DNA of 64,000 bases from Spinacia oleracea (lineage: Eukaryota; Streptophyta; Magnoliopsida; Caryophyllales; Amaranthaceae): contig NC_079491.1 in assembly GCF_020520425.1 (NCBI RefSeq), positions 7,923,143 to 7,987,142 of the forward strand. The letters are read 5' to 3'. Positions 11,101-21,537 of the stretch are shown in pieces. The translations under genes were made by a program, and so were the position numbers. A model generated the notes under the pieces. The model made no database searches. It worked only from the letters and a program-made list of their open reading frames with translations, and had not been told where the DNA came from. Position 1 is the stretch's first letter. Every line of letters begins with the position of its first letter.

Positions 11101-12218
11101 AGCAGGCATCCAGGAGCTGGAATATACGTTTTGATGAAGCAGTCAGTGACTTTGGTTTCATCAAGAACGCAGACGAATCTTGTGTATACAAGAAGGTCAG
11201 TGAGAGCAAAATTGCTTTCCTAGTATTATATGTCGACGACATATTACTTATCGGAAATGACATTCCTATGTTGAACTCTGTCAAGATTTGGCTTGGGAAA
11301 TGTTTTTCGATGAAGGATCTAGGAGAAGCACAGTACATATTGGGCATCAAGATTTACAGAGATAGATCTAAAAAGATGATTGGACTTAGTCAAAGCACTT
11401 ATATCAATAAGGTGCTTGATAGGTTCAAGATGGCGGACTCCAAGCGAGGCTACCTACCCATGTCTCATGGAATGACTCTAAGCAAGACTCAGTGCCCAAA
11501 AACACTTGATGAGCGTAGACGAATGAATGGGATTCCATATGCATCATTGATTGGTTCAATAATGTATGCTATGATATGTACACGCCCGGATGTTGCGTAC
11601 GCACTCAGTGCTACGAGCAGATACCAGTCAGACCCAGGAGAGGCGCATTGGACTGCTGCCAAGAACATTCTGAAGTACCTGAAAAGGCATAAAGATGACT
11701 TCCTGGTCTATGGTGGAGATGATGAATTAATTGTTAAAGGCTATACGGACGCAAGTTTCCAAACCGACAAAGATGATTTCAGATCACAGTCTGGGTTTGT
11801 CTTCTGCCTCAACGGAGGAGCAGTAAGCTGGAAAAGTGCTAAGCAAAGCACCATTGCGGATTCTACAACTGAAGCGGAGTACATTGCTGCACATGAAGCA
11901 GCAAAGGAAGCTATATGGCTAAGGAAGTTCATAGGTGAACTTGGTGTAGTCCCCTCCATTAAAGGACCAATAGCCCTGTATTGTGACAATAACGGAGCTA
12001 TTGCACAGGCAAAAGAGCCTAGACACCACCAGAGAGTCAAGCATGTACTTCGTAGATTTCACCTTCTACGAGAGTTCGTTGAAAGAAAAGAAGTCGAGAT
12101 AAGCAAAATTGGAACTGATGACAACATATCAGATCCATTAACTAAACCTCTGCCGCAGGCGAAGCACAACTCGCACACTGCAGCTATGGGAATCAAGCAT
12201 ATTGGAGAATGGCTTTGA
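8190..12218 (+). CDS. Copia gag-pol polyprotein
   Basis: A single frame of 1,342 codons. The likelier start is the second ATG at 8232 (MANNHQ...), which follows a splice-acceptor-like sequence. Domains in order: gag (about residues 30-260), CCHC zinc knuckle near 272-285 (CLYCDGIGHYKREC), aspartic protease with DTG near 318, the GAG-pre-integrase motif near 452 (LWHCRLGHI), integrase core from about 513 (HTDVCGP) with its Glu near 615, reverse transcriptase from about 865 with YVDD near 1013, and RNase H from about 1183 with TEAEYIA near 1226. These are the canonical catalytic motifs of the family. The frame looks whole. Confidence 0.93.
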   Translation: MVIYLFILFNCSFNMANNHQNIIMGSELMVKLNLANFLEWEAKLVEIVKLNGLEYVLSHPMPSYYARDMTPERFYAWDADLKKVMSLMLNNIPDDWAKRFVAYEPFTLIKNLRDICRGSTEDRDLNVHELIESMSGLKVSSPNRCYRMEVQETHVQLLRTKQRVGVPLRFHVDLMCSYFDRLSLLGTPISERMAVSVLLNSLHSGFGRFKQLYLSEPREETVAEFIHLVRKAEIVLDCEAKDLLKARKRPFKKGGKSKGNAKSKQDKSTSSCLYCDGIGHYKRECPKLKEDQKNGTVVPSSGIFVIDCILANSTSWVLDTGCGSHLCSNPQGLRRSRKLSKGEVDLQVGNGARIAALAVGTYYLSLPSGLVLELEECFHVPSLTKNIISVSCLDAKGFSFLIKDNSCSFYFKEMFYGSARLVNGLYLLDHDKQVYNINTKNAKKDDSDLTYLWHCRLGHINLKRLERLQKEGILEPFDLEDYGKCESCLLGKMTKQPFSKVGERANELLGLIHTDVCGPMSTNARGGFSYFITFTDDFSRYGYVYLMKHKSESFDKFKEFQSEVENQLGKKIKALRSDRGGEYLSYEFDDHLKECGILSELTPPGTPQWNGMSERRNRTLLDMVRSMMGQAELPLEFWGHALNTAALTINRAPSKAVEKTPYELWFGKPPNVSFLKIWGCEVYVKRLISDKLHPKSDKCILVGYPKETKGYYFYNTSENKVFVARDGVFLEKDHISKMTSGRKIDLEEIRVEQQTLENAQDDIQDETQRSLEESGENHGQSRNVTPRRSQRYRSQPERYLGILTNESYDVLLLESDEPATYKQAMTSPSSKQWQEAMQSELDSMSENQVWDLVDLPDGYQAIGSKWVFKLKKDKDGKLEVFKARLVAKGYRQVHGVDYDETFSPVAMLKSIRIMLAIAAYYDYEIWQMDVKTAFLNGVLTETVFMTQPEGFEDPKNAKKVCKLKKSIYRLKQASRSWNIRFDEAVSDFGFIKNADESCVYKKVSESKIAFLVLYVDDILLIGNDIPMLNSVKIWLGKCFSMKDLGEAQYILGIKIYRDRSKKMIGLSQSTYINKVLDRFKMADSKRGYLPMSHGMTLSKTQCPKTLDERRRMNGIPYASLIGSIMYAMICTRPDVAYALSATSRYQSDPGEAHWTAAKNILKYLKRHKDDFLVYGGDDELIVKGYTDASFQTDKDDFRSQSGFVFCLNGGAVSWKSAKQSTIADSTTEAEYIAAHEAAKEAIWLRKFIGELGVVPSIKGPIALYCDNNGAIAQAKEPRHHQRVKHVLRRFHLLREFVERKEVEISKIGTDDNISDPLTKPLPQAKHNSHTAAMGIKHIGEWL

Positions 12219-13072
12219 TGTCTCTGTTTAATGTTTTAAAGTTTTAGAGTTTAAATCTTTGTAAAACATTATTGGTTAATCATTCACAATAAATGAAAAG
12301 AATTCATTTTTCCATTTAATTTGTGGTTTATTAAATGATGAGTCCCTTCAATTTGACGATATATTCAAGATAGACTGTCATGACCAGTCCTGTGACTAAG
12401 AAATGTCTATCAAGTGAACTTGAATGTCAAAAGTTGAAAATGGTCCCTAGTCGGAGTTTTCTATAAAATTGGACGCATAGAAAACGTTAGACGATTAGAA
12501 TGCAAGATGACTAGTAGTTCTGTTTCTTGAACTATGTGGACATGGCAATGTCATAATCATTTGCATAGATACTTACTTTGGGAAGACTAGTATCGGACAA
12601 GACCTATGAAACTTTACTATAAGAGATGAAAATCTGTCATAAGTAAATTTCATTAAATTATTAGACACTAAATCCTCAATACCTGAGTGATTTGAGATTA
12701 CTTGTTTGAGAACTGGTTGCTTTGACGTTGACCAACCGTCGCACCGTAAAAGGAGGCTATAAAGGCAACGCTCAGGTAATCACCTATCAAACGAAGTCTA
12801 ATCTCAAGATCGCAAGATTGGGATTGTCCTCCCATAAATCGGGATGAGATGCTTAAAAGTTGTACAAGGCCACTCGGAGAGCTAGAAACTGTGAAATGCA
12901 TGGCCGTGCTCGGATGAATCATAGGCTATGATTATCTGTTTATTTGATCAGTTGAACTCTGAAACCGAGGAACACCTCTGGACATAATAAGGATGACAAC
13001 TCTTACCTTATGTTCAAGAGCAAGCATCGAGCGACAAAGGAATTAGGAAATGCACACTTGTCCCTAAGGACA
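12219..13072 (+). other. 3' spacer of the Copia element
   Basis: About 850 bp between the gag-pol stop and the polypurine tract. All frames carry stops, and there is no envelope-like or other frame. The function of this spacer is not evident. Confidence 0.6.
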
Positions 13073-13082
13073 AGTGGGAGAC
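13073..13082 (+). promoter_or_regulatory. Polypurine tract
   Basis: The purine-rich AGTGGGAGAC directly abuts the 3' LTR. This is the position and composition expected for the plus-strand primer. Confidence 0.75.
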
Positions 13083-14509
13083 TGAAGGAAATAATGCCCT
13101 TGGTCCAAGTATGCATTCTATGTTAAGTCTAATAAATGCGGTTCAGTATTAATTAACAAGTTAATAATTCAGTGAGATCAAGTGAGCTGAATGCCTAGCT
13201 AGAGGCCGCTTCAGTTCAAGTGGAATTAATGATATTAATCCACAGCTTACTCTTGACTGAACCCGTAGGGTCACACAAATAGTACGTAAACGGATCAAGT
13301 ATTTAATGGCATTAAATACTCTATCTATGGATATTCGGAATCGACGGATCTTGGTTTCAGTGGGAGCTGAGATCGTCACACGCAAGAAATGAATACTCCG
13401 GAAACGATGATATTGCCGGAAACGAAAATATGGATCGTATCGGAAATATAAATATTATCCAAGTCGTAGATGTTGCCGGAAACGGAAACATGGTACGTAT
13501 CGGAAAATATTATCGGAAATGGAAATATTACCAGAATCGGAAATATTGCCGGAAACGGAAATATTGTCAGAATCGGAAATATTATCGGAATCGGAAAATA
13601 ATTCCGGAAACGGAAATATTAAATATTTGTTCGAAACGGAAATTAATTCCGGAATCGGAAATGTTAAATATTGTTCGTATCGGAAATGAATTCCGGAATC
13701 GGAAATTTAATCGGAAGCGTATCGTACGAATAAGCATCGGACGAGGCCTGCCGGACGAGGGCCCAGCACGAAGCCAGGCCATCGCCCAGCAAGCCAAGCG
13801 CGCCACACAAACAGCCACGCCAGGCCCAGCGCAAGGCCAGGCCCAGCAGGCCGTGGCAGCGCGCACAGCGCGCGCAGCGCGCGCGGGTGCTTGCGTGGGC
13901 TTGTGGCTCGCGCAGGCCTCGCTGCGTGGGCTGCTGCTCGCACGCACGCATGGGCGGCCCATCGTGGCTGCCGTGTGTGTGCGCGTAAGTGTTTGTGTTC
14001 GTGCACGTTTCCTAAAACGTGCAGAGTTCGGTTAATGATTAAATTCCTAATTCTATTTGATAAACTAATTAAATTAGAGTTCTTGTAGGATTCTAGGTTT
14101 AATTAATTTGTATCTGAATAGGATTCCAATTCCCTTTCCATAACCCTATAAATATGTGGCCTGGGTTCACAATTTATAACGAGTTTCAAAGTATTCAAAG
14201 TGAGTTTTTGAGAGAAAAATTCAGCCACACATCTTGCTCAAAAGTGCCGAAAATTCTAGTACCTTAAGGGCGATTCTAGTTGGTCAATCTTAAGGCGGAT
14301 CCGGACGTGCTGTGGAATATCTACGGAGGGACGACACTTGGAGTCCTAAAGACTTGTTCTTGTTCGGTTCGGGCGCAGCTAGGGAGGGCACGCAACAAAG
14401 AGTATGCATCTAAATTATGCTATATGATTATGTGTAAATAATATGTAATCCTGGGTTAATGGTTGTTTCCGCATGATTTATGTAATATCATATGTATCAT
14501 AACCTAACA
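13083..14509 (+). repeat. 3' LTR of the Copia element
   Basis: The 1,427-bp repeat matches the 5' LTR at more than 99% by eye. It is 9 bp longer because of one extra CG-rich unit. The TATA box equivalent is at 14147-14155. It is followed directly by the TCATA target duplication (14510-14514). Confidence 0.95.
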
Positions 14510-14514
14510 TCATA

Positions 14515-15197
14515 TTCGTCGCCGCCGACGACCTTACTCCCTCTTCGAACAGTCGAACTCACCGATTTTTAGGTTTTTGATTTTGCGGTTATTTTTCCTT
14601 TAATTTTGTTGAATTTACGATTTAGGTTTTTGATTAATTTGGTTGATATTTTCGATTTTTGATTTCATGATAAGAGGCGGTGATGACGGTGGTGGAGGTG
14701 GAGCTATATCCCAGCCAAGTGAGAGGCTGTCGATTCCCAAGCCGGCTCCGAGAGCTCGCCGTGCTTCGGTTGTGGAGATTGGGGTGGAGCGCGGATGTTT
14801 GATCGAGGATGTCAGTTGCGTTGTATTTCAGTCGATTGCAAGGGGATATACTAGCTTTTTGTATAAATTTTGTTTTAGTTATAGTTTTTGTATATTTAGT
14901 TATGAAATAAAGGATTTTAGTTACTCTGTACAATTTTTTTTGCATTTTATTTTTCGTTTTAGTTAAACTTTTATTATATTTAGTTAAGAATAATTGTGTT
15001 TTAGTTAAGATTAAATTTATGTTAGTGAAGAGTAATTTCGACTTATTTATGATTAAGAAAAATATACTTTGCGACTATAGTTGATGTTACCAAATCCTTT
15101 GCGAAACCCTAAACAAAAACAAAATCGAAACAAAAATGAAGCACCTAAATATAAAATCAACAAAATTATTAAAAAAGGAACTGGAAAAAATCATAAC
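14515..15197 (+). other. Exon-like GC-rich block right of the Copia element
   Basis: A GC-rich stretch (14515-14560) continues the composition found just left of the retrotransposon. An ATG at 14668 opens a frame with a Gly run, then a basic Pro-rich stretch to about 14850, where AT-rich sequence begins. No family is recognised. From about 14960 the words TTAGTTAAG announce the array that follows. It is probably part of the same interrupted transposon or captured gene fragment. Confidence 0.25.
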
Positions 15198-17850
15198 TAA
15201 TTGGTTCAATTACTTTAACTAATTCGTTCATTTTCTTAACTAATTGGCTTCGTTAGCTTTGAATTTCTGGTTTAACTACTTGGTTCAATTACTTTAACTA
15301 ATTCATTCATTTGCTTAACTAATTGGTTTCGTTGCTTAACTAATTGGTTATATTACTTTAACTAATTTATTCATTTGCTTAACTATTTGGTTTCGTTCTT
15401 TCATCAATTGGTTCTATTGCTTTAACTAAAAAAAATCACTTTAACGAAATAGGAACAACATGAGTCAAAACCCTTTTCCAAGGAAATGGTGGGTCAAAGC
15501 CCAAAAATATTACACCTTGCCCAATATAATATCACTTTAGGGTCACTAGTAAAGAATTTTCATTAATCGATTTAATCTTAACTAAAACTTATAAAATCTT
15601 AACTAAACTTAGAAACATGTAACTAAAACTTCTGAAATCTTAACTAAACTTAGAAACATGTAACTAAAACTTCTGAAATCATAACTAAAACTCCGAAAAT
15701 CTTAACTAATCATTTCATTGCTTAACTAATTGATTTCAGTGCTTAACAAATTGGTTTTAGTACTTAACTAATTTGTTCGGTTGCTTAACTAATAGTTATC
15801 ATAGCTTAACTAATTGGTTTCAGTGTTTAACTAATTGGTTTTAGTGCTTAACGATTTGGTTTTAGTGCTTAACTAATTGGTTCGGTTGCTTAACTAATTG
15901 GTATCATTGCTTAACTAATTGGTTCAGTTGCTTAACTAATAGGTATCATTGCTTAACTAATAGGTTCGGTTTCTTAACTAATAGGTTTCATTGCTTAACT
16001 AATTATTCCATTTATTAACTAATTGGTTTCAATGCTTCACTAATTGGTTCCATTGTTTAAAATCATAACTAAAACTCATAAAATCTTAACTAATTAGTTC
16101 TAATGCTTAACAAATTGGATTCATTGCTTAACTAATTGGTATGGTTGCTTAACTAATTGGTTTTATTGCTTAACTAATTGAATTCATTGCTTTACTAATT
16201 GATTTTATTGCTAAACTAATTGGTTTTAGTGCTTCACTAATTGGTTTCATTGTTTAACTAATTAGTTCTGATGCTTAACTAATTGGATTCATTGCTTAAC
16301 TAAGTGCTTAACTAATTGGTATGTTTGCTTAACTAATTGGTTTTATTGTTTAACTAATTGAATTCATTGCCTAACTAATTGATTTTATTGCTTAACTAAT
16401 TGAATTCATTGCTTAACTAATTGATTTTCATTGATTTCAGTGCTTAACTAATTGGTTTTAGTACTTAACTAATTTGTTCGGTTACTTAACTAATAGTTAT
16501 CATTGCTTAACTAATTGGTTTCAGTGTTTAACTAATTGGTTTTAGTGCTCAACTAATTGGTTTTAGTGCTTAACTAATTGGTTCGGTTGCTTAACTAATT
16601 GGTTCGGTTGCTTAACTAATAGGTATCATTGCTTAACTAATTGGTTCGGTTGCTTAACTAATAGATTTCATTGCTTAACTAATTATTCCATTTATTAACT
16701 AATTGGTTTCAATGCTTCACTAATTGGTTCCATTGTTTAAAATCATAACTAAAACTCATAAAATTTTAACCAATTAGTTTTAATGCTTAACTAATTGGAT
16801 TGATTGCTTAACTAATTAGTTCAAGTGCTTAACTAATTGGTATGGTTGCTTAACTAATTGATTTTATTGCGTAACTAATTGAATTACGGCTTAACTAATT
16901 GATTTTATTGATTAACTAATTGGTTTCAGTGCTTCACTAATTGGTTCCATTGTTTAACTAATTAGTTCTAATGCTTAACTAATTGGATTCATTGCTCAAC
17001 TAATTAGTTCAAGTGCTTAACTAATTGGTATGTTTGCTTAACTAATTGGTTTTATTGTTTAACTAATTGAATTCATTGCTTAACTAATTGATTTTATTGC
17101 TTAACTAATTGAATACATTGCTTAACTAATTGATTTTCATTGATTTTAGTGCTTAACTAATTGGTTTTAGTACTTAAATAATTTGTTCGGTTGCTTAACT
17201 GATAGTTATCATTGCTTAACTAATTGGTTTCAGTGTTTAACTAATTGGTTTCATTGCTTAACTAATTGGTTTTCAACGCTTCACTAATTAGTTACAGTGC
17301 TTCACTAATTGGTTTCAAAACATAACTAATTGAATTTTAGGAATAACTTATTGAATTTTAGGCTTAACTAATTGAATATTAGGCTTAACTAATTAGTTTG
17401 ATTGCTTAACAAATTAATTCGATTGCTTAACTAATTAATTTAGTGCTTATTTAATTGGTTCAAATGCTTAACTAATTGAATTTCAACGCTTTACAGTGCT
17501 TCACTAATTGGTTTCAAAACTTAACTAATTGAATTTGTAACTAAAACAAATTCAATTATGACTAAAACAATAATCAACTTAAATGAATAAAAATTTAACT
17601 AAACCGTTTTATTTCTTAACTAAATACAACAAACATATAACTAAAACAATAATTGAGAAAAAATGTAACTAAACCATTTCATTTTATAACTAAATATAAC
17701 AAATATGTAACTGAAACAATAAACAAAAGTTTCTCATAACTAAATATAACAAAAGTTTAACTAAGATGAAATTATTCTTAACTAAAATTGTTTTAAATTT
17801 ACAAATACATATTGGGAATATAACTAAAATGAATTAATCATAACTAAAAC
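15198..17850. repeat. Long array of about 22-bp units, core CTTAACTAATTGGTT
   Basis: More than 100 degenerate copies of a unit of about 20-24 bp, such as TTGCTTAACTAATTGG. Larger blocks repeat inside it: the phrase ATTTGTTCGG followed by AATAGTTATCAT recurs at about 15771, 16473 and 17181, a higher-order period near 700-710 bp. There are no unique spacers, so it is not CRISPR-like, and no coding potential. It resembles internal arrays of large Mutator-like elements, but the class is not proven. Confidence 0.85.
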
Positions 17851-19090
17851 AAATAACAACACCACCAAAGCAACAGGAGTTGACACTACTCTTCAAAGAT
17901 TGCATCAACAACACGAAACAACAAAAACAACCAACAACATGAACTAGGTAACATCAGCATGGGCGGCGACAGAGCTGCCACCACCAGGCCGCACCGAATC
18001 GCCGAAACCAAAAGGAGGAGATCCTCCTGAAATCATACACTTTGAAGCAATGATTTACTGTTGATTAGATTTTCCTGCCTGCATTCTCATCTGAACAACT
18101 TTCACAGCTGCCACTCGTGCTGCATTAGCTGCTCTATTAGCAGCTGCTACACCTTTGTTAACCCTTTGCTACACCTTTGTTAACCCTCTTATCTACTGGT
18201 TTCACCTTGTATGATTTCTCAGATGCTTGCCTTGCTTTCTGCATATGAAACAAGAGCTTATCATACCACCTTACGAGCTTCTAAAATATGAAACAAGAGC
18301 TTAAGGCTTAAGGCCAAAATCAATTAAGAGTAAAGTCTAACCACAAAACCACAAAACCACAAAGCTTAACTTAAACAAAGCAAAATTGAACAAAGCCAAT
18401 ATTGAACTTTTATTATAACTAGCATGTTTATTTTACAATAGCACTAACAATAAGCCAAATGAATAGATAAACTGATAAACACCATCACAATACAAAATTG
18501 AATCAAGCAAACACTGCAACAGTCAAAAGGACTCAAAGCTAATCATCAAATACAATAAACACCATAAAAATCACAATACAAAATTGAAACCAAAATTAAT
18601 AAAACCACATAAGCATACATTATCCATATAGTACGGATAGTGTACAATAATTCAAGTGACAGTTTCAAACAACACATGAAAGCTAACGAACCAGTAAGTA
18701 GCGCCTCCTCCTCCTCGGTACAATAAGCAAGGGTGTTCCTATACTCCTATCCATGACAGATTAATTGACAGAGAACCGAACGAGCGAAATTTTATCACAT
18801 AACAGATAAACCATTCTTATACGACAGTGAAATCAATTGGAAACCAAAATCACTATTGTCAATAAAACAAAGAAAATACAACTAAAGCATCATATTTCAT
18901 AACTAAATGCAACAAAAGTTTAACTAAAGAGCCTCAAATCACAACTTGAATCGCCAAACAAAATAGGCAAGGAATCGCAAAATTTAGTAAAAGGATTTAA
19001 CTATTAAAGACTTTATCATAACTAAAACAAATTTAATTCTAACTAAATCAACAACATTAAACAAAAAACTGAAAATTAAAAAACCTAACA
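17851..19090 (-). other. Mixed region with exon-like fragments, family unknown
   Basis: On the minus strand, 18240 down to 17950 contains exon-like segments rich in Ala, Val, Lys and Arg (for example KVKPVDKRVNKGVA, then ANRAANAARVAAVKVV). These are followed by a Gly/Pro-rich segment. A short tandem duplication (CTACACCTTTGTTAACCCTT, near 18147-18185) lies inside. I do not recognise a family, and no complete frame survives. It may be a captured or decayed gene inside a transposon. The rest is AT-rich without features. Confidence 0.25.
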
Positions 19091-19665
19091 TCAGAATATG
19101 AAAGTAGTACCTCAGCCGCCACCGCCGTTCAGTGCTTCGTTCCATTCCGCTCTCCTCCCATCTCCGACGGCTGATGCGACAAGGCGAATCACCGGCGCCA
19201 CCTTCATGCTAGGAAAATCGAAAAAATCAAACAAAAACCTAAAACCAAAAGATGAAGGGCAATGGAGGAAAGAGATGGAAGAATTACGTCGTTGCCGATT
19301 CATTCTCGATCTTGTCGTAGTCGTCGCAAACGGTTTTGAGGCGAGGGAGAGGAGGAGAGTATCGATCAAGAGGAGAGAGAAAGAGATCAAGGATGTCTCC
19401 TTGCTCGCAGGCGGCGAGTTTCGCCACAACCGTTCTCCACCGCCGACGATTTGAAAGAGAGAAACGCAGAGGATTTGAGGAGAGAGAGTCAGAGAGGGAG
19501 GCAGCGGGTTTGAGAGGAGAGAGAAATGAAATAGGGTTTCGAAATTGGGTAAAAGTAAATATTTATATGACCCGCAAACTACAACCACGGATCTTTTTGA
19601 CCCGCGAACTGACCCGCGAGCTGATTCATGGATCGGGCGGTCTGACGGTCAGACCGTCGTTTTAA
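19091..19665 (-). other. GC-rich promoter/first-exon-like block
   Basis: Read leftward, the block begins with a near-palindromic GACGGTCTGACCGTC (near 19640-19656) and has CTCTCTCTCC-rich leader sequence. It then has an open frame from an ATG at about 19303 that ends in a poly-Gly tail near 19112. The layout mirrors the block at 3.6-3.9 kb in the opposite direction. That would fit the two ends of one large element interrupted by the Copia insertion. I could not align a convincing terminal inverted repeat, so this is inference. Confidence 0.3.
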
Positions 19666-20438
19666 AAAATTTGTATTTATATTAAGGGTTTGTTGGATTA
19701 TTTTTGGGCTGGAAAGTTGGGCTTTGTATCTTTTATTCAAATGGATTTTATGACTAATTTAATTAGTGTTTTATTTTCTTTAAGCTAATTTTATTATTTT
19801 AGTTGATGTTTTTTTAATTAGTGTTTTATTAGTTGATGTTAATATTATTATTGTTATTATTAATATACTATTGTTATTATTATTCAAAGTAAGTCCACAT
19901 AAGAAACATACATGTGTTATATAATTAAAAAGTACATATTAGTTATAATTACCTAAAGCATTTACGATGTGATTGAGATTGAGAGTATATGAAGTGCAAA
20001 GTCGTTATAATGTGATTATGTTTAACTTATTCCGATCATTTGAGTTGTTTAAACTAATTGTAATATGACTTTGTTTGAACTAATTGTCTAATTTGTTGTT
20101 AATTGAACTAGTCAATCGAGTAATTGAACATGTTATAAACTATCTGAATCGTTGTTTGAACTTCATATAACAATTTATCATTACTTAAGTATAGTCATAT
20201 AAGAGTTATATAATTATAGTCTTCTCTTATCGAGCTATGTGGTTTTAATTGTATATAGTTACATAGTTATAGTCATAACCGAACTGAATATGATGTCAAT
20301 TGAACTTAACCTGTATCCAAATGGTAAAAAACTTTAAATAGTGTTAGTAACCTATATCTAACTAGTCTAACTAGTCGATCGTACACACTCATAGACATAA
20401 CAAAACTTATAATATCATAATTTGGATTTAATATGTTT

Positions 20439-20440
<2 letters not shown>
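19666..20440. other. AT-rich non-coding stretch
   Basis: No gene is seen. There are scattered TTATTATT runs and some TTGAACTAATTG-like words reminiscent of the arrays further left. Confidence 0.4.

Positions 20441-20512
<72 letters not shown>
20441..20512. repeat. (AT)36 microsatellite
   Basis: A perfect AT dinucleotide run of 72 bp. It is likely length-polymorphic. Confidence 0.98.
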
Positions 20513-20514
<2 letters not shown>

Positions 20515-20973
20515 GTACTTAATATAAAATCGTACAAGATATATGTCTTTCGCCAATAACAATTAGTGAGTTTCAAATGATAATGAAAGTTTAGGAGTTT
20601 AGCATTTTGGATGAGATGAAATCTAGGAATTGAATCTAGCATCCTAACTGATAGTCTTTCTCTTTGTCTGTGGGACCTATGTCAATCTGCTCAACAACGA
20701 GAAAAACGGTTACACTATCACATGGGAAACTCGCATTGGCTCGAGACCCACTCACTTACCCCTAATTCCAAAAATGAAATTCGAGTTGCGGGAGTAAATG
20801 TTTTTCACTTTCACATTTTGAGATGACTAAATCGATCATTGGTTTGTAATCTATATTCACTTTATAGTATCGACTTGACAAAAACAAGCGATTATTTTGT
20901 CTATATAATTTTTAACTCTAAAACAAGTTAAACAATATTTTTTACAATATAAAATAATTAAAATGTATATATT

Positions 20974-21379
20974 GGTTCAGACCCGAGTTTGACCCGTCCC
21001 CGAGAGTGACCCGACCTGAATTCTATCTAATCCGATTATTATCCGATCCAAACAAAGACCTGAACCCGAAAATAACTGTGTTGCAAACCGACTTAAACCC
21101 GACTCGATAAGACCCGAAGCTGAAATTACCTGCTACAAACCGACTTAAACCCGACCTGATAAGACCCGAACACGAAATTATACCTGACCGAAATGTGACC
21201 CGACCCGAACCCGACCTGAACCCGGGATAAGAAAAAATCCGACTTGACCCAACCTGAAATCGACCCGACCAAACCCGAAGTCAACCCGAATGAAATATTG
21301 AGCCGATATGACCCGACTTGATCATGACCCGAGATGACCAGACCCAAACCCGACCCGATAACCTGTTTTGACAGCTCTA
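20974..21379 (-). mobile_element. One end of a hAT-type element with GACCCGAACC repeats
   Basis: A degenerate array of GACCCGA/ACCCGAACC words ends abruptly at GACAGCTCTA. Read on the minus strand, this end starts TAGAGCTGTCAAAACAGG followed by repeated GGGTCGGGT. That is the familiar terminal and subterminal design of many plant hAT elements. I did not find the matching opposite end, so this may be a truncated copy. It ends 158 bp before the Taspase ATG. Confidence 0.55.
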
Positions 21380-21537
21380 CGATTTGTGACGTTCCAAACC
21401 GAACGACCTACTCCTTATTTATCACTTATTCACTTACAGTGAGTGACAAGTTTACGACTTGAAATCCAAACATTTGAAAGAGTAATTTATGAGCAGCCAT
21501 TGCCAACACTGGCAGTGTGCCCTCAGCTAAAGCAAGC

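Larger units (their letters stand above)
3947..14509 (+). mobile_element. Copia LTR retrotransposon, apparently whole and young
   Basis: The element is 10,563 bp. It has TG...CA long terminal repeats of 1,418 and 1,427 bp, a primer-binding site, a 2.8-kb leader, one uninterrupted gag-pol frame with integrase before reverse transcriptase (the Copia order), an 850-bp 3' spacer and a purine tract before the 3' LTR. The two LTRs differ by roughly ten substitutions and one 9-bp length change, under 1%. At usual plant rates this suggests insertion within about the last 0.3-0.6 million years. It looks whole, with no breaks noticed. It lacks a recognisable envelope-like frame. The lineage within Copia was not assigned. 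Confidence 0.93.

Noticed and set aside
3947-14509. An envelope-like gene in the Copia element
   Set aside because: The 3' spacer (12219-13072) has stops in all frames, and the leader has only compositional frames.
15198-17850. CRISPR-like array
   Set aside because: The units are contiguous and degenerate, without unique spacers, and the genome is eukaryotic.
20415-20642. 75-codon minus-strand frame over the AT repeat
   Set aside because: The Tyr-Ile run is a translation of the (AT)36 microsatellite.
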